From the NCBI GenBank assembly GCA_037974665.1, contig CM075767.1, positions 6,659,501-6,723,500 on the forward strand: a stretch of DNA of 64,000 nucleotides, read 5' to 3'. The first letter of the stretch is position 1. Every line of letters starts with the position of its first letter. Below the pieces are notes generated by a model. That model was not told the DNA's origin. It did not search any database and saw only the letters and a list, made by a program, of their open reading frames with translations. Position numbers and translations under genes: made by a program. The stretch comes from Ehretia macrophylla (lineage: Eukaryota > Streptophyta > Magnoliopsida > Boraginales > Ehretiaceae). Below, piece by piece: positions 35,236 through 47,084 of the stretch.

Positions 35236-36700
35236 GAGCTTGCCTCTCTTCTCCAGTAGCTAGTAACCTGCAAAACATGGACCCTTGGGGATAGTACCCG
35301 GGGGACCTCTCTGACGATCAAGTTAGTTATGGAGTCTAGAAATTACCTAGGAGCAAGACAGAGTAAAGGGGAAAATAGAAAGAAGATAGAGAAAGCATAC
35401 TAGTGTGTATGCCTTATATTAGTTACCTTTCTTAAAATGGGTGCCCTTATATTTATACTTCTAAGGCGGTATGTAGGTCCCGATATCTTGGAATGTCATT
35501 GGGTCGGCACCTCATACAATGTCCGTAGGTCAGGTTGAGACATCTTTGGGTCAAGTAAAGAGCAAGGGTCCCATGCACAGTCAGGTCGGCATACTTCGGG
35601 TCGAACCCCCTGTCCTCGTCTTATTCGAACTCTGAGGATAATCTCGTCAATTTATATGAGGTCAGATTTTCCCACATCAGAATAAAGACTATCAATTTTA
35701 ATTTTATCAAACAAAAGTTTATTTCCAAATTTGCTGTAAAGACAAAACAATAAATTGGTAAGACATTCATAACCGTGGATACAAATTTAGTGCAGTATTA
35801 TATACTTTTTTTTATGCATAGGAGACATAAGCCAAATACAAATTAACTAGTTTAAGGAACTTTGCACCTGTGTTGTCGCTTTCAACAAGCCACTCTAAAG
35901 GATCTTGCAAAGTTTCAATCTTCGCCCCCACAATTAGTTTTGTGGTTGAGTTTATCTAACTATAGCTGTATAGCTAAGATCAATTACTAATTAACTACTC
36001 TTTCACTTTGATAAAAATTTGAGTTTCAAATCAAAAACTATAAATTGTCACTTTAACAAACAAAAGTATCTTTTCAGATATTCGGTCAAGTTAAAACAAT
36101 AAGTTGGTAATGAATTAATCACAAGTGTTTATTAAAATTGACCCCCACTATCAATTTAGTGGGATAAGGAATGTAGCTAACTAGCTTAATAGCTTACATC
36201 AATTACTAACTACTCTTTCACAAGTTTTGAAATGTCTCAAAATGAATATTCACATTACTAACATTGAAAATATATATCTCCTTTTAAAATAAAAAATTAG
36301 ATGAAATTATTATCCTACTGCTCTCAATTGTTTAAAAATTCACAAGTAGCATATGGTCTCATATTAAACTCTTTGAGCAATTTATATATATTTTCACCTT
36401 TTACATAACCATTTCATCAAATTTAAAAAATTGTTAAGTAACCATCCCATCTAAAATATTAAACTATCAGAAAATATTTTTGTACTTATTTATTGTGTTC
36501 AACAATCTCGTTCACGTGTAGATTATAATTCTTTTTTTCTTGAGCCTGATACATGGACGTAAGTTTACAAATGTGAGGGTGAACTTTGAATGTTATGATA
36601 CCTAGATTCTATTATCATATTAAATGATCACCTCATCTAAAAAATTAAACTATTAAAGAGAAATTTAATTTGTTGTATTTAAACTAGACCATATTACCTA
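35236..36700. other. Intergenic and unclassified repeat sequence
   Basis: The part at about 35270-35690 is GC-richer and has the flavour of old LTR-retrotransposon sequence (cccgggggacctctctgacg; gggtcggcacctcatac), but I cannot assign it. The rest to 36700 is AT-rich promoter-proximal DNA without a gene. Confidence 0.4.
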
Positions 36701-36709
36701 ACATCACAC

Positions 36710-36716
36710 TATATAT
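36710..36716 (+). promoter_or_regulatory. Putative TATA box of the third OMT locus
   Basis: The sequence tatatat lies ~45 bases upstream of the ATG at 36757, the same arrangement as in the intact gene. It suggests the promoter was copied with the gene. Confidence 0.45.
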
Positions 36717-37034
36717 GAGACCAAGAGCCTGTAGGCTTGAGCTAAAAGAAACAAGTATGAGTTCTTTAGAGAAGAAAAATGAATGTGAGATTGATGAGGA
36801 GGAAGAAGCAGGTGTGTATGCATTTAGAGTGACCACCTCTTTTGTCCTCCCGTTTGTTTTGCATGCTGCTAATGAACTTGGAATTTTCGATATCATTGCC
36901 AGAGCAGGCCGTGATGCCTGTATCTCACCAGATGAGATTGTTTCCCACTTCCCGGTGAACAGTCCTGATGCGCCTAATGCGATCGATCGTATGCTGCAAT
37001 TACTTGCGTAATGTAATTGTATTGTAGTTAAGGC

Positions 37035-37910
37035 TGCATTGCAGTAGCGCTTTTGATTTTTGAAGATCTACTTAAGTACCAAAGGCTTTCGGGGCTCCCA
37101 GGCCGGGATGTCTGGTAGAATGCTTGGCCTCCTGCGCTGGAAGCGACACCCGAAGGGTGAGCTTCTGGTGGTTAGCTTAACGCACTAGATAATAGGCATT
37201 AGGCATTCTGAGCTGGAAGGAGGCAAGCAAATGAAGGGAGGCATTACGGGCCGACTACAAGAAGCAAAGCTTCATAGACTCGGCAAGTCGCTTATAGAAT
37301 GCCGACTACTATTTTCCATTTAATTTCAAAAAATAAGGGAAGGGGGAAAGAAGCTTTGCTTAGCGAGCTTCTAGAAGGCTGACACTACATAAGCTGCTGG
37401 CGGAGAAAGCTCTTTGAGCTTCCCTTCATTCGTTGCTAAGCCAAGGTCCCAGGTCTCCGAGTCAGCCTGCGCTTTTTCGAAGAATTCTGCACCCATGGGC
37501 ATACGGCCTGGCAGGCCTTCCCTTTCCGCCGGAGCTTCATGGGCATTGCCCTGTTCCCCAATAAGATGTTTGGATGTGAGCTATACTCCGCGAGGAGCCA
37601 AACGGGCATATGGCCTTGCCATGCCATTTGACCTCTCTTCCCATGTGACTAGGAATGCTCAGTGACAACCTCTCAATTGTCACCGCCTGGCCTCTCTTGC
37701 TACCACGGTAGTACCTAGTGTGGTCAACACCAATCGTGTTCGGGAAACAAAGCTTACACTCATTCACATTGGTTCATCATGCTATGCCCTGGGCCTTTTG
37801 CTCTTCTAACGTAAAAGGTGGCCGGCCATTCGTCAAGGCCCAGGAATCCGCTGGACATCTCAGCGGCGGGATTTGATACCCGCATCCGATCGAAGTTCCA
37901 TTTTAGTGCC
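37035..37910. other. GC-rich insert resembling plant mitochondrial DNA
   Basis: About 0.9 kb with clearly higher GC content than both flanks and a style typical of plant mitochondrial non-coding DNA (gaagctttgcttagcgagc; cggcgggatttgatacccgc). Short frames on both strands have no recognised domain. It replaces the end of OMT exon 1 and the region where exon 2 should be. A plastid or unrelated origin is possible, and a search against organelle genomes would settle it. The borders are estimates. Confidence 0.5.
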
Positions 37911-38952
37911 CCCCTAGCCTAACATAAAATTATAAACTTGTCTATAATTTTTTTAGAACATTAAGGACTAACTTAAAAAAAAGTATAAGCAATAGGAACT
38001 AAGTGCCCATTAAAAAAACTATTGGAGTTATGTTGGAGTTAGTTTAAGAGAACATGCCTACCTAACATTGGATCCAGTCCAAAAAACACATGCACATGCC
38101 CCACATGGCAAGTGCTATATATACGGTGAGTCCCATTATTGATTTATTTCTCGAATAAAAATTTATTGGGACAATTGTTGAAGTACATATTTGGAAGCCA
38201 CAATCATCTCTTCCAATAACCTATTAATATTTGGAAGCCAACATTCATTTCTTCTAATAAACTTATTTCCTCATATTAAACCCCGTCGGACATTGCTAAA
38301 ATCTGCAAAAAGTGACTCCCTTAAAATCTGTAAAAAGTTTCAATTTGGTCCACAATACTTATACTTGTTTTCAATTTTGTTGCCATTATTTTAAAAGTGA
38401 TGCACTTAGTTGTTAATTGGAAATTTCACGGCATGGATTTAAATTGAAACTTTTTGTAAATTTTGGGGACTAAGCACTAAAAAAATTATTTATATATAAG
38501 TGTTAAATTATATATTTTTATCCACACTGAACAAAAGTTATGAATCCATCCTTAAAAATGCCAGTTGTTTTCGCTGAAGTTGTGACATGTGTCTAATATT
38601 AATAGAGATGATGATTATAATCTACCACGCAAGCTTTCTTAAATATAACACACACTATCTAAAAACTTACTTATTGACAATATATATATATGGTGATACT
38701 ATGTACTAAAACTCGAAAAAAAGTAAAATTCACATGTATTTTCAACATTTCTTAAAAGGAAAAGAAAGTAAGAAAGGTCTAATGACAATATTGTTCTGTT
38801 GCGAACGACCATGGAGAGATTGTAGTAATATCCATTTTTGCACTTAACCCTCAATGGTTGAGGGATCAGACCATGGAGAGAGAGTCAGATATATTATAGT
38901 ATTTCTCTTTTTTCACTACAATAATGTTGTAAGAGAGAGTATTTACAAGTAG
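37911..38952. other. Non-coding remnant between OMT exon pieces
   Basis: Contains MITE-like reverse-complementary fragments (aaatctgcaaaaagt / aaactttttgtaaattttgggg around 38295-38470) and AT-rich intron-like sequence. Near 38850-38950 there is homology to intron 2 of the other OMT copies (ccctcaatggttga). No exon 2 is detectable. Confidence 0.5.
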
Positions 38953-39426
38953 GTATCAGACACATTGGAGGAGACATGTTTCTTGAAGTTCCATGAGGAG
39001 ATGCAATTTTGATGAAGGTACGGTGAGACTTTTGCAACTTAAAGCTAATTATTCCTAACAATAATTAATTAATTTTTATACTTAGTCTATAACTAGAGAT
39101 GCATTAAATTTATTTAAATTGAACGACGACAACATATAACGCACAACTGGAGCGATGACAAGTACGTGAAGCTCTTGAAAAACTGCTATACAGCACTGCC
39201 AGCCAATGGACAGGTAATCATCATGGATCATGTTTTGCCGAAGGTCCCTCAGAGTGACAATGCAGGAATATTGGCATGTCAATTAGACAGCATAATGTTC
39301 ACCACCACTGGTGGGAAGGAGAGGACAGAAGATGAGTTCAAGAGCTTGGCAACAAGAGCTGGATTTTCAAACGGTGAAGTTGTTTGTCATGCTCTAGGAC
39401 TTTTTATTATTGAACTGATTAAATAA

Positions 39427-40650
39427 ATGTATAAGACTTGATCATGATCAGAAGAATATATGTAAGCGTACCTTAATTTGTAATCAAAAGACCCGTTTAT
39501 TATTTGATGTAGATGTTCTTCATCTTACTTGAATTCATTAATGGAGTGCTACTAGATTCACTCTATATAATAGTCACACAATACCAAGCAAGGACAATTC
39601 ACTCTTTGCGTTCTTGCGCTATGTGGGTGTACGAATGGTGAATTGGATAGATCCCTTAGGAGCCTTGTGAGTGATATATATAGACAAATGCATGAGGAGT
39701 CATGTCTTTTAAGATAAAATACATATCTTTTTCTAAACATGGTGACTCCTAACAATGGAGTCCCATGTGGTTGAACTTGGGTCAAAATGACCCATTTTCC
39801 AACAATATTTGTCTGAAAAGGGTTACCACTAGTTAATTCTTAAATAATTTCTTATCCTAAACCTGGTTCAATTAGTTCTACTTCTCTCTATACATAATTG
39901 CCTTTCAATTTTGAGAACTTTACTATATTACAGCCTCATTGGATTATAGTTTGAGAGTGAGTTAATATAGATATTTGCAGTCCCATTATTTTATTTTATT
40001 ATTATTATTATTATTATTTTGGCTAATTGAGTAAAAGTTTCACTAAGCACAAAATACCAAGGTACAGGACAAAACTTTACGAGAAACCAAAACCATGGCC
40101 TTCACAAAAGAAAACAGGCCGAAAGCAAAAGCCAACCCTGCTATCATTCCACTCTATACAACTGCTATCATTCATGAACTTCTTGAGAGACTAGTGTTAG
40201 CAATGGTATTGGGAGGTACGTAGTCTTTTTCTTCTATTTTAGAAATATTGTAATATCTTCCGTTAACTAAGTGAATTTATTTTCTTGCTTCCCAGATGGA
40301 CGCATGGCCAACAACACAAGTCTTGTGCTTTCTTGCGTTGTTACTTCCTTGTTTTATTTTCTTCTATACTTCTGTTGCATCTTGGTAATTAACGAATTAC
40401 TCAACCTATTAGTACTAAAAGTTGTGTAAACGCGGACATGGGAGACAAAAATTCAAGTCCAAAAATAATAGAGACAAATATCAATGGGATCCGCACAAGT
40501 ACCAATGATTACAGTCTCTAATGTAGAATGTGAGATTGAGAAGCTCGATGAGAGTAATAACTTAGACATGTGGTGCTGTGAAGTCATGGATATATTAGAT
40601 AGATATAACCTTCAAAGACAAGCTTGTAGATATTGCGATGTAGAATAGTG
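39427..40650. other. Intergenic sequence
   Basis: Non-coding. Includes an (ATT)n microsatellite at about 39995-40018. No gene seen. Confidence 0.6.
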
Positions 40651-40654
40651 TGTT

Positions 40655-40900
40655 CACTACAAGAATTTGCAACATGGGTGATAGAAACGGCGATGGACAC
40701 GAATTTCGTTGCCAAATACCAATGGATTTGTGAAGAAATAAAGATTCTATCGCTACTCTGTCGCCTTTTTGTGCGCTTGAATTTGGCACCAAAGTTTGGC
40801 GACAGATTAGTGATGGATAGAGAAAAAAAAATTATATGAAAAATAATCCATTACGCAACTATCACAAATTAGCAATGGATCAACGATGAAATGGATATAT
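40655..40900 (+). mobile_element. CACTA-type terminus and subterminal fragment
   Basis: Starts with cactacaagaa, the plant CACTA end, followed by subterminal-style words (gtttggcgacagattagtga; tcgttgccaaatacc). No opposite end is recognised nearby, so it is probably a small or truncated non-autonomous copy. The frame at 40633-40839 is incidental. Confidence 0.5.
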
Positions 40901-40971
40901 TCTATGCAAATCTTAAACCATGCAAAGTACTGCAATTTTCAATAGGGTATTTGACTATACTCGAAGGCTAT

Positions 40972-41530
40972 AATATCCCACATCCGCGGGAAATTGTGAA
41001 TATATGTGGTTTATAAGTTGTTGTTGTGGGTATAAGAGATAACTTGAGTTAATAATTTTGGGTCACTAAAAAAAAGAAGTCCCAAGTAGTTATTCATTAT
41101 GCCTACAACACCATTCTCACCTACGGGCTTAGGGTTCTAGGCTCAGAGCATGTCTAATTATTATCGGAGAAGGTTACTAGCCTGTACGAGACCTAAGTGT
41201 TATGCGAAATAAAGTACTACACTAAGAAATGATGAAAACCACCTCTTAACCTCGTAAGAGCCACCACAAGAATCTTGCATTGCTTGGTTGATCTTAGTAT
41301 GTGCCCCTGACGAGGACATCGGGTCCTTAACAAAGGTTGTGTATAATATCTTATATCGGTGGGAGATTGTGAATATATATGATTTATAAGTGGGTATATG
41401 GTTATAAAGGATAACATGAATTAATCATTTTGAATTAGTAGAAAAAACACAAGTCCAAGTAGTTATTTCTTAGACCCACAACACCAGTCTCGCCTGCAGG
41501 CCTCGGCTAGTGGGCTCGGGGCGTGGCATT
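40972..41530 (+). repeat. Pair of ~180-bp direct repeats (TRIM-like)
   Basis: 40972-41148 and 41347-41527 share a series of blocks in the same order: gggaaattgtgaatatat / gggagattgtgaatatat, aagtccaagtagttatt, acaacacca and a GC-rich end. They are separated by ~200 bases. The layout (short direct repeats with a short middle) is that of a TRIM-type miniature LTR element, but no primer-binding site is obvious. Confidence 0.5.
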
Positions 41531-42039
41531 TGCTCTATGTTCATGAAATTCTAACACCAACAATAGAAATCAAATTCTTCGATCTAAATTTCGGGCATAT
41601 GGAATTTGTTCATCGCTAATATTGAGGATAGAAGAAAAAGGATAATCCATCAAAGTTTTTGACTCGCAATAAAGCTAGGGTCTTGAACGAGTAATTAGTA
41701 GTCCTATCTTAAAGAAACAAAGAAAGTTCAGAAAAAATCAAAATGTCTTCATCTTATTTGAATCAAAGACTCGTCGTCATGATGACTTTTCTATTTGATA
41801 GTATCAATTTTACATTATAAAACTTAAACTAAACTTTAGGACTTGTATAATCCTTACATATATTTTGAAAAAAATAGGGGTAAGTTAAAAAATGCAGATT
41901 TATGCTTACATGAAATCACAATAGATTGAATCAAATTCTTAATCGCACTACACATGAGTCACGAATTTCATACCTCAAGTCCTAATCTCAAATAGATAAA
42001 CCAAGACATCATCACATCTCAAACCCATAGAAATTCCTT
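41531..42039. other. Intergenic sequence
   Basis: AT-rich, with no gene recognised. The last ~60 bases may already belong to the LINE fragment that follows. Confidence 0.5.
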
Positions 42040-42447
42040 CATATAGAAAACGTCCAGGCCCTAATAGTTATAAAGCTCTACTTTATAAGAAGGACCCAGA
42101 GGTGGTCGGGACTAATGTGGTAAAGGCTATTCAATCATTTTTTGAGTCTGATAAGATGCTCAACGAGATAACACTACCATTACTTCACTTATTTCAAAGA
42201 TTCCAAACTTCAAAGCTCAACGAATATAGGCCAATTGTATGTTACAGTATGATCTATAAATGCATCGCAAAGTTGCTTGCCAACCGATTAAAACCTTACA
42301 TAGGAAGTTCAGTGTCTGCTAATCAATTTGCTTTTGTTTCGGGGAGAAATATTGTTGATAATATTCTTGTGGATGAGATTGTCAAAGGCTACAATAGGAA
42401 AAACACTACTATTCATTGCACCTTCAAAGTAGACATTCACAATGTTG
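42040..42447 (+). pseudogene. Second LINE reverse transcriptase fragment
   Basis: The open frame 42102-42464 carries SKLNEYRPIVCYSMIYKCIAK, LANRLKPYI, SANQFAFVSGRNIVDNILV and CTFKVDI, the N-terminal part of an L1-type plant LINE RT. It is distinct in sequence from the LINE at 31-35 kb. It stops abruptly at ~42447, before the catalytic box, next to the repeat that hosts the copia element. Confidence 0.85.
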
Positions 42448-42530
42448 GGATTAGTATGCCCTAAAGCTTACTAGCATGTGACACTTCAGACATAATAGAT
42501 ACATATTGTGATTGTTAGTATTAATGAAAG
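42448..42530. repeat. Left flank of a repeat that hosts the copia insertion
   Basis: Begins ttgggattagtatgcccta, a pattern seen at ends of plant LTR sequences, and would continue after the copia element at 52697-52984 and after the next nested LTR at 55651-55850. That is, an older repeat split twice. Family not assigned. Confidence 0.45.
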
Positions 42531-43420
42531 TGATAGTTTATGGTTAGTATCTTGTTGTAACAAAAGTTAAAACAAAATAAATAAACGCATGCAAAAGGTA
42601 AAGACACCGAGATTTAACGTGATTGCGGTCTACGTCCACGGGACCTCCTCTAGTTCAACAAACCTGTTTCATTAATAAATCATAAGTTACAATATCAATG
42701 GACTTACACAAGTAAAGACTTCCTCTTGACTTTGACGCCTTGACGATGAACTCCTTAATGAACCTAGGTTTGGTGAGATCCCATCGACTTGTAACGTTCT
42801 CTCCCGAGAACTACACCTTCTTCTCGCGAAGAATGAATAAAACAATAACAAACTAAAAACTCTTCTAATCAAAGATTAAAACAATAAGCATAACGGAAGC
42901 ATAAATAAGCTGTCTGTTTCACAGTCTGCTGCAACAATACATGGATTATCATATTTTCTCTGTTACTGACTTCTGTTGCAGCATATCGTCAATCTGCTGC
43001 AGCAAAACCTGACAGCTCGAAAATATTCAATCAATTCCTTATTTTCTGCTCTGTTTCTATCTCTTTTTCTCTGCACCTTTTAGACGTATGAGGCTCTTTA
43101 TAAATGTTGAATTAGTTGCCTAAACCTCCACAAGGTAATCCGTGCTTGGGCCAAGACTTTGTCTCCAAGCAAGTCCTGAATAAGGCAACCTTACTTTCTT
43201 GAAAAAGAAAACTTCAATCACCTTTTAATGTAGATGTCAATTTGCCTTTTTCAATTCTCTTATAAATATAGTAAACCTGTCAATCATAATTCTCAAACAT
43301 ATATGCACATACCATAATTAAATTCAAATTGAATTAAGTCAAAGCATAATTTTGGCAAAACAAACGCCAATTAATTTCACAACACTTATTGTAGCAAAGG
43401 GTGCAGCAAGGGGCGTAACA
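42531..43420 (-). repeat. 3' LTR of the copia element
   Basis: 890 bp, in minus orientation from TGTTACGCCCC (43420) to ...ACTATCA (42531). Aligns along its length with 51803-52691. Relative to that copy it has lost several bases around 42621. It contains repeated CTGCTGCAGCA-like words. Confidence 0.93.
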
Positions 43421-43433
43421 AGCTCCCCATTTG
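43421..43433 (-). promoter_or_regulatory. Polypurine tract of the copia element
   Basis: On the minus strand, aaatggggagct lies directly before the 3' LTR. This is the expected place and composition for the plus-strand primer. Confidence 0.7.
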
Positions 43434-43957
43434 GCTTTGTTTTGGCAAAACTGCATATCAGAGTAATCAACACACCTGAGCTAAAAACTAGTGAGCATTA
43501 GTGTAAGGACAAAACATAATAAAAAGGATCAGAGTAGCATTGGAGTCGAGATGTTAACAATATTAGAGCTATCCAAAATCAGAACTACCAAACTAAACTA
43601 ATGCAGAACAATGATAGAAAAAGAGCAATACAAAGAGAAAGAGGTGTTCAGGATCAGAGCATGAACATAAACATAATCAGGAAACATAACAGCCGATGCT
43701 CCTCTTTTTTGACAAACAAAGACAAGGGGCTAAGTATCTGGCGGAACAGGAGGGCGGAAGGTGGTAAGAGTAGCAAGAATCTGCTGTTGGCCGTGGAGAA
43801 GCTGCGCATGAGAGGCCTGAAGTACAGCTTGAGCAGTCCGGATGTGCTGCAGCTCAACTTGAATCTGCTGCAAAACTTGCCACACTTCAGCACTCGAACT
43901 GGGAACAAAGTCTGTGCCACCAGGTGCTGTAGCAGCGGGCTCCCCCTGAGTAGTAGC

Positions 43958-45593
43958 TCATGCTGTAGCAGACACAAGAACTGAAGGTTGTTCCCCCTGA
44001 GTACCTACCTGATGTTTGCCCTGCAGATATTTTCTAGAAAACCGTAAGGGTGAAAGAAGCTTAGCAAATACCTCATCAGATTTCTTGACCTTGTGTTGCA
44101 GACTTAAAACACCATAAATCACTGACAGAAATAGAAGATACAACGTAAGAGTATTTTTGTCAGCTTCTTCCAAAATTCGAGCGAAAATGACCTGTCCGAT
44201 GTTCAAATTCAGACCAGTGCCAACCTGAAACAGTAAAGTCGGTATGCATTGTGTTGGCATGTTTTCCTGGAAACCAGTTAGCTAAAGCAATACGATGCAA
44301 GACAGCATATTTAGTTGTCAAAGCTGTAACAGCTAGCCGATTTCTATAAGGCCATGTGGTAGTATGTCCCAACAATTCTGTTGCAACTTGATCAAGAGTG
44401 AAACTAACCTCTGCGATATCTTTCTCCAATTTTTCAAAGCCCACAAACTCATTAATCACCGTAGGAGAGAAAAAAAACACATTACCCCTAACATAAACTT
44501 GATGATAGTATGGGGAAGTGAGATCTCCTATTGCTTTATTCAAATTTGCATAAAACTCATGAACAACGGCAGCGACATATGAAGTATCGAGCTTAACAGT
44601 ACCTAGTAACATGCGTTGTTCTAGAAGTTGAAGAATGCCTGTGCCCTTATATGAGTCCGTATGCAATGTTCATTTTTCTACAAAGGCTCTCTTATTAATC
44701 AAGTCCCAACGAACAAGAGAGGTAGATAAATAAAATGTTTTGGAGTGAGCAAGACTAACCACATATCCCGACTTCATTGTGCACTGCATCTTGCGTCGGC
44801 TTGCTCGAGAAGAAGTAGTGGATTTCCTCTTTTGTGCTTGTCGTTTGGATCTGGGATGTTTGAGTGGACTAAACTCGCTACCTGCTGTAGCAGCCTTCAT
44901 ACTAAAAGAAGCTTGACCAGGTGTGGTTTCTGTTTCATCATCAGCTACAGTAGAATGTGCAGTATACATTATAGGTCCTGGTTTACTCATTGCTGCAACA
45001 TTAGGTGGAGATGTTGTAGCCGGATTATCAGTAACTGGCTTAGGTACAGTAAAACTAGGCATGGCATTGGAATCAGATGAGTCTATCAAAGAGGCATTCG
45101 GTCGAACAGGTGATGAGTAGTGTGTTGGTGGTACATCGTCTTCATCATAATCCATTGCAGCCATGTCTGCATTAGTCATGACAGTTTTTGTATGAGAAGA
45201 TCCTTCTGCTGCAGTAGTGGGCACAACCTTCTTCATTCTAACAGATGGTGTATCAATACTGGGTTCAACAACGACTTTCTTTGCGCAAGTAAGTGTGCCA
45301 ACAATGGGTGATTCCGTTTTTGCGTCCAGTGACTCAGATAATGCTTTTTGAAATGATGATTCAGAACTTGAGTCTGGTTTAGAGGCAAAAGACTCAGAAG
45401 CTTGAGCTTTCCCTTTGTGATCCATGGTGGAAGTAGGCACAATAGGAGGTGGTGGTGGCTGATTATCATGATGGGCTGTAGCAGCACCACTTGACAATGT
45501 ATCGTCACAGGTGATTAGTTTGTTTGGATCACCGCCAGGTGTATTGGGTAGAGCTCAGGGCCAACGACGAGTTCCTGTTCGTGTTCGTGCCAT
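43958..45593 (-). pseudogene. Extra ORF of the Sirevirus, envelope-like / plant transposon-domain protein
   Basis: Between RNase H and the 3' LTR, on the same strand as pol, lies a ~1.6-kb coding stretch. The ATG at 45593 is followed by a Ser/Thr/Pro-rich disordered half. Then comes a globular part with AAVVHEFYANLN, VYVRGNVFFFSP, INEFVGF and KYAVLHRIALANWFPG. This resembles the domain annotated in plant genomes as 'putative plant transposon protein' or, in Sireviruses, 'envelope-like'. In-frame stops occur at about 45557-45555 and 44672-44670, and a frameshift lies near 44260. No signal peptide or clear transmembrane anchor is visible, so an envelope function is doubtful. The role in the element is unknown. 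Confidence 0.72.
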
Positions 45594-46727
45594 AGTACCT
45601 GTGATAAAAGAATGCTTGTATGCAACTGTTAGAGATGAGAAGAAGGACAAATAGGATTAAATGGAAAAGCAGAGATTAAAGCTAATGAATGGTTAATTAA
45701 GAAATGAGACAAATTAATGAAAAGCTATAAATTGAGCACAAGATTTCAAGCAAGGAAGAAGTTGAACGGTTTGTGGAAGTTAATTCTCTTTCTTCCTTTT
45801 GAGAGACTTGCGATGAAGTGCACACTGATTTCCCGTCTCAACTTTCAGTTACGACACATTAGCACAAAGTTGTAACTGCTCAGGGCTTGCTGCAACATCG
45901 TTCATCAGAAGAAAAATTTTGCTGCGACAAAACTGTTAGTTCTGTGACTTTAATCACAAACATAACTGACAGATAGACAACATTTCTGTTATAGCAAATT
46001 AGGATCAGATTTGAATTTGAAAAAAAAAACTTGGTGTGTGAGATTCTGCTGCAACATTCGTCAACCAAGCAAATTCCACACTTTGACATTCAATCCTCAA
46101 GATTATGTCGACTTTTTGTAAAAATAAGGAATTTACATACGCACACCTCAATGAGCATGAACTTTGAGTAATCACTCGAACCTCTACTAATCACATGCAT
46201 AAATCAAACAAGAATTTCAAGTGTAGACCATGTATGTGTGTGTGTTTCATGTACAAGCCACTCTAGACGGTCCTCGACATCCATCACACCTAGGCAAATT
46301 AAAAGCAATACTTGTTCCAATATACTTGGTCATTTAATCACCTCTGCAGGATTTCCTAAAACCATTTGACACAAGAATTTTTTTTTTTTTTTGGGTATGG
46401 TGGCTTTCATTCTAGAACCATTCTTTGTGGTCTTAGGTAGCCTTTTCCATTCCAACTTTTGCTGCCATATCCTGCAAATGATTTTTGTCTTTTGGCAAGG
46501 TAAATAGAATTCAGGAATGAATCTCAAATAGACTTTTCTTTGATAGAACCCCAGTCGTCAAGTAAGCTCACAATCTTTTCCTGTTGAAACTTTAATCTAA
46601 GATTCATCAGAATGACAAGTACATGATGTGCATTGATAATATGGTTCCACAAATGAAATCACTAGCTGATTTATACATATAATTTTCAATGCTCTAGTGA
46701 TGAACTAATGTACATACCCACAACCCA
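45594..46727. other. Non-coding spacer inside the copia element
   Basis: Lies between RNase H and the extra ORF. AT-rich, with a poly-T/G run (46379-46392). No ORF with a domain. Sireviruses commonly have long non-coding stretches here. Confidence 0.6.
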
Positions 46728-47072
46728 TTAAATTTTAAATGAACAAATGCCTAAGGCTTTTCTCAAGGTCTCAAACCTCACAGAGTCTAGTGCCTTAATG
46801 AAGATATCTGCTAGTTGATTTTCTGTTACAACATATTCCAACACAACCTTATTTTGTTCCACAGGTTCTCTTATGAAGTGATGCCTTACGTCAATCTGTT
46901 TTGTTCGTGAATGTTGTATAGGATTCTTTAAGATATTTATGGCACTCATGTTGTCACAAAAGACAGTAAACCTATTTTGATCAATGCCATAATCATCTAT
47001 CATTTGACCCATCCAAAGAAGTTGAGCACAACAACTACCTGCTGCGATGTATTCTGCTTCAGCAGTGCTCAA
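46728..47072 (-). pseudogene. Copia RNase H segment
   Basis: MSTAEAEYIAAGSCCAQLLWM at the start, then FCDNMSAINILKNP, TKQIDVRHHFIRE and NQLADIFIKAL are the classical C-terminal motifs of copia RNase H. The frame is the same as the preceding RT piece (47085-47750) but separated from it by a stop. The domain end looks complete. Confidence 0.92.
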
Positions 47073-47084
47073 GTAAATTGAGTT

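Larger units (their letters stand above)
36757..39426 (+). pseudogene. Third COMT-like O-methyltransferase locus, broken
   Basis: Exon 1 begins with ATG at 36757 and matches the intact gene (TSFVLPFVLHAANELGIFDI) but breaks off at ~37007, two thirds through. Organelle-like DNA follows. No exon 2 (SAM site) is found. Exon 3 (38953-39017) keeps its 65-bp length but has a TGA at 38994-38996. Exon 4 (39133-39426) has the same 294-bp length as the intact exon and an open frame with HNWSDDK and GGKERTEDEF, but the base expected to form its AG acceptor reads AA (39131-39132). The locus is on the opposite strand from the other two, so it came from an inverted or dispersed duplication. Not functional as an OMT. 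Confidence 0.88.

Noticed and set aside
36684-36896. Minus-strand ORF over the third OMT exon 1
   Set aside because: Complement of the real exon.
37414-37767. ORFs on both strands in the GC-rich insert
   Set aside because: Short, overlapping on both strands and without a recognised domain. Probably non-coding organelle-type DNA.
43601-43984. Plus-strand ORF antisense to the copia extra ORF
   Set aside because: Shadow of the minus-strand coding sequence. Composition and lack of domain give no support.
44745-45311. Plus-strand Cys/Ser-rich ORFs
   Set aside because: Antisense reading of the Ser/Thr-rich part of the Sirevirus extra ORF.
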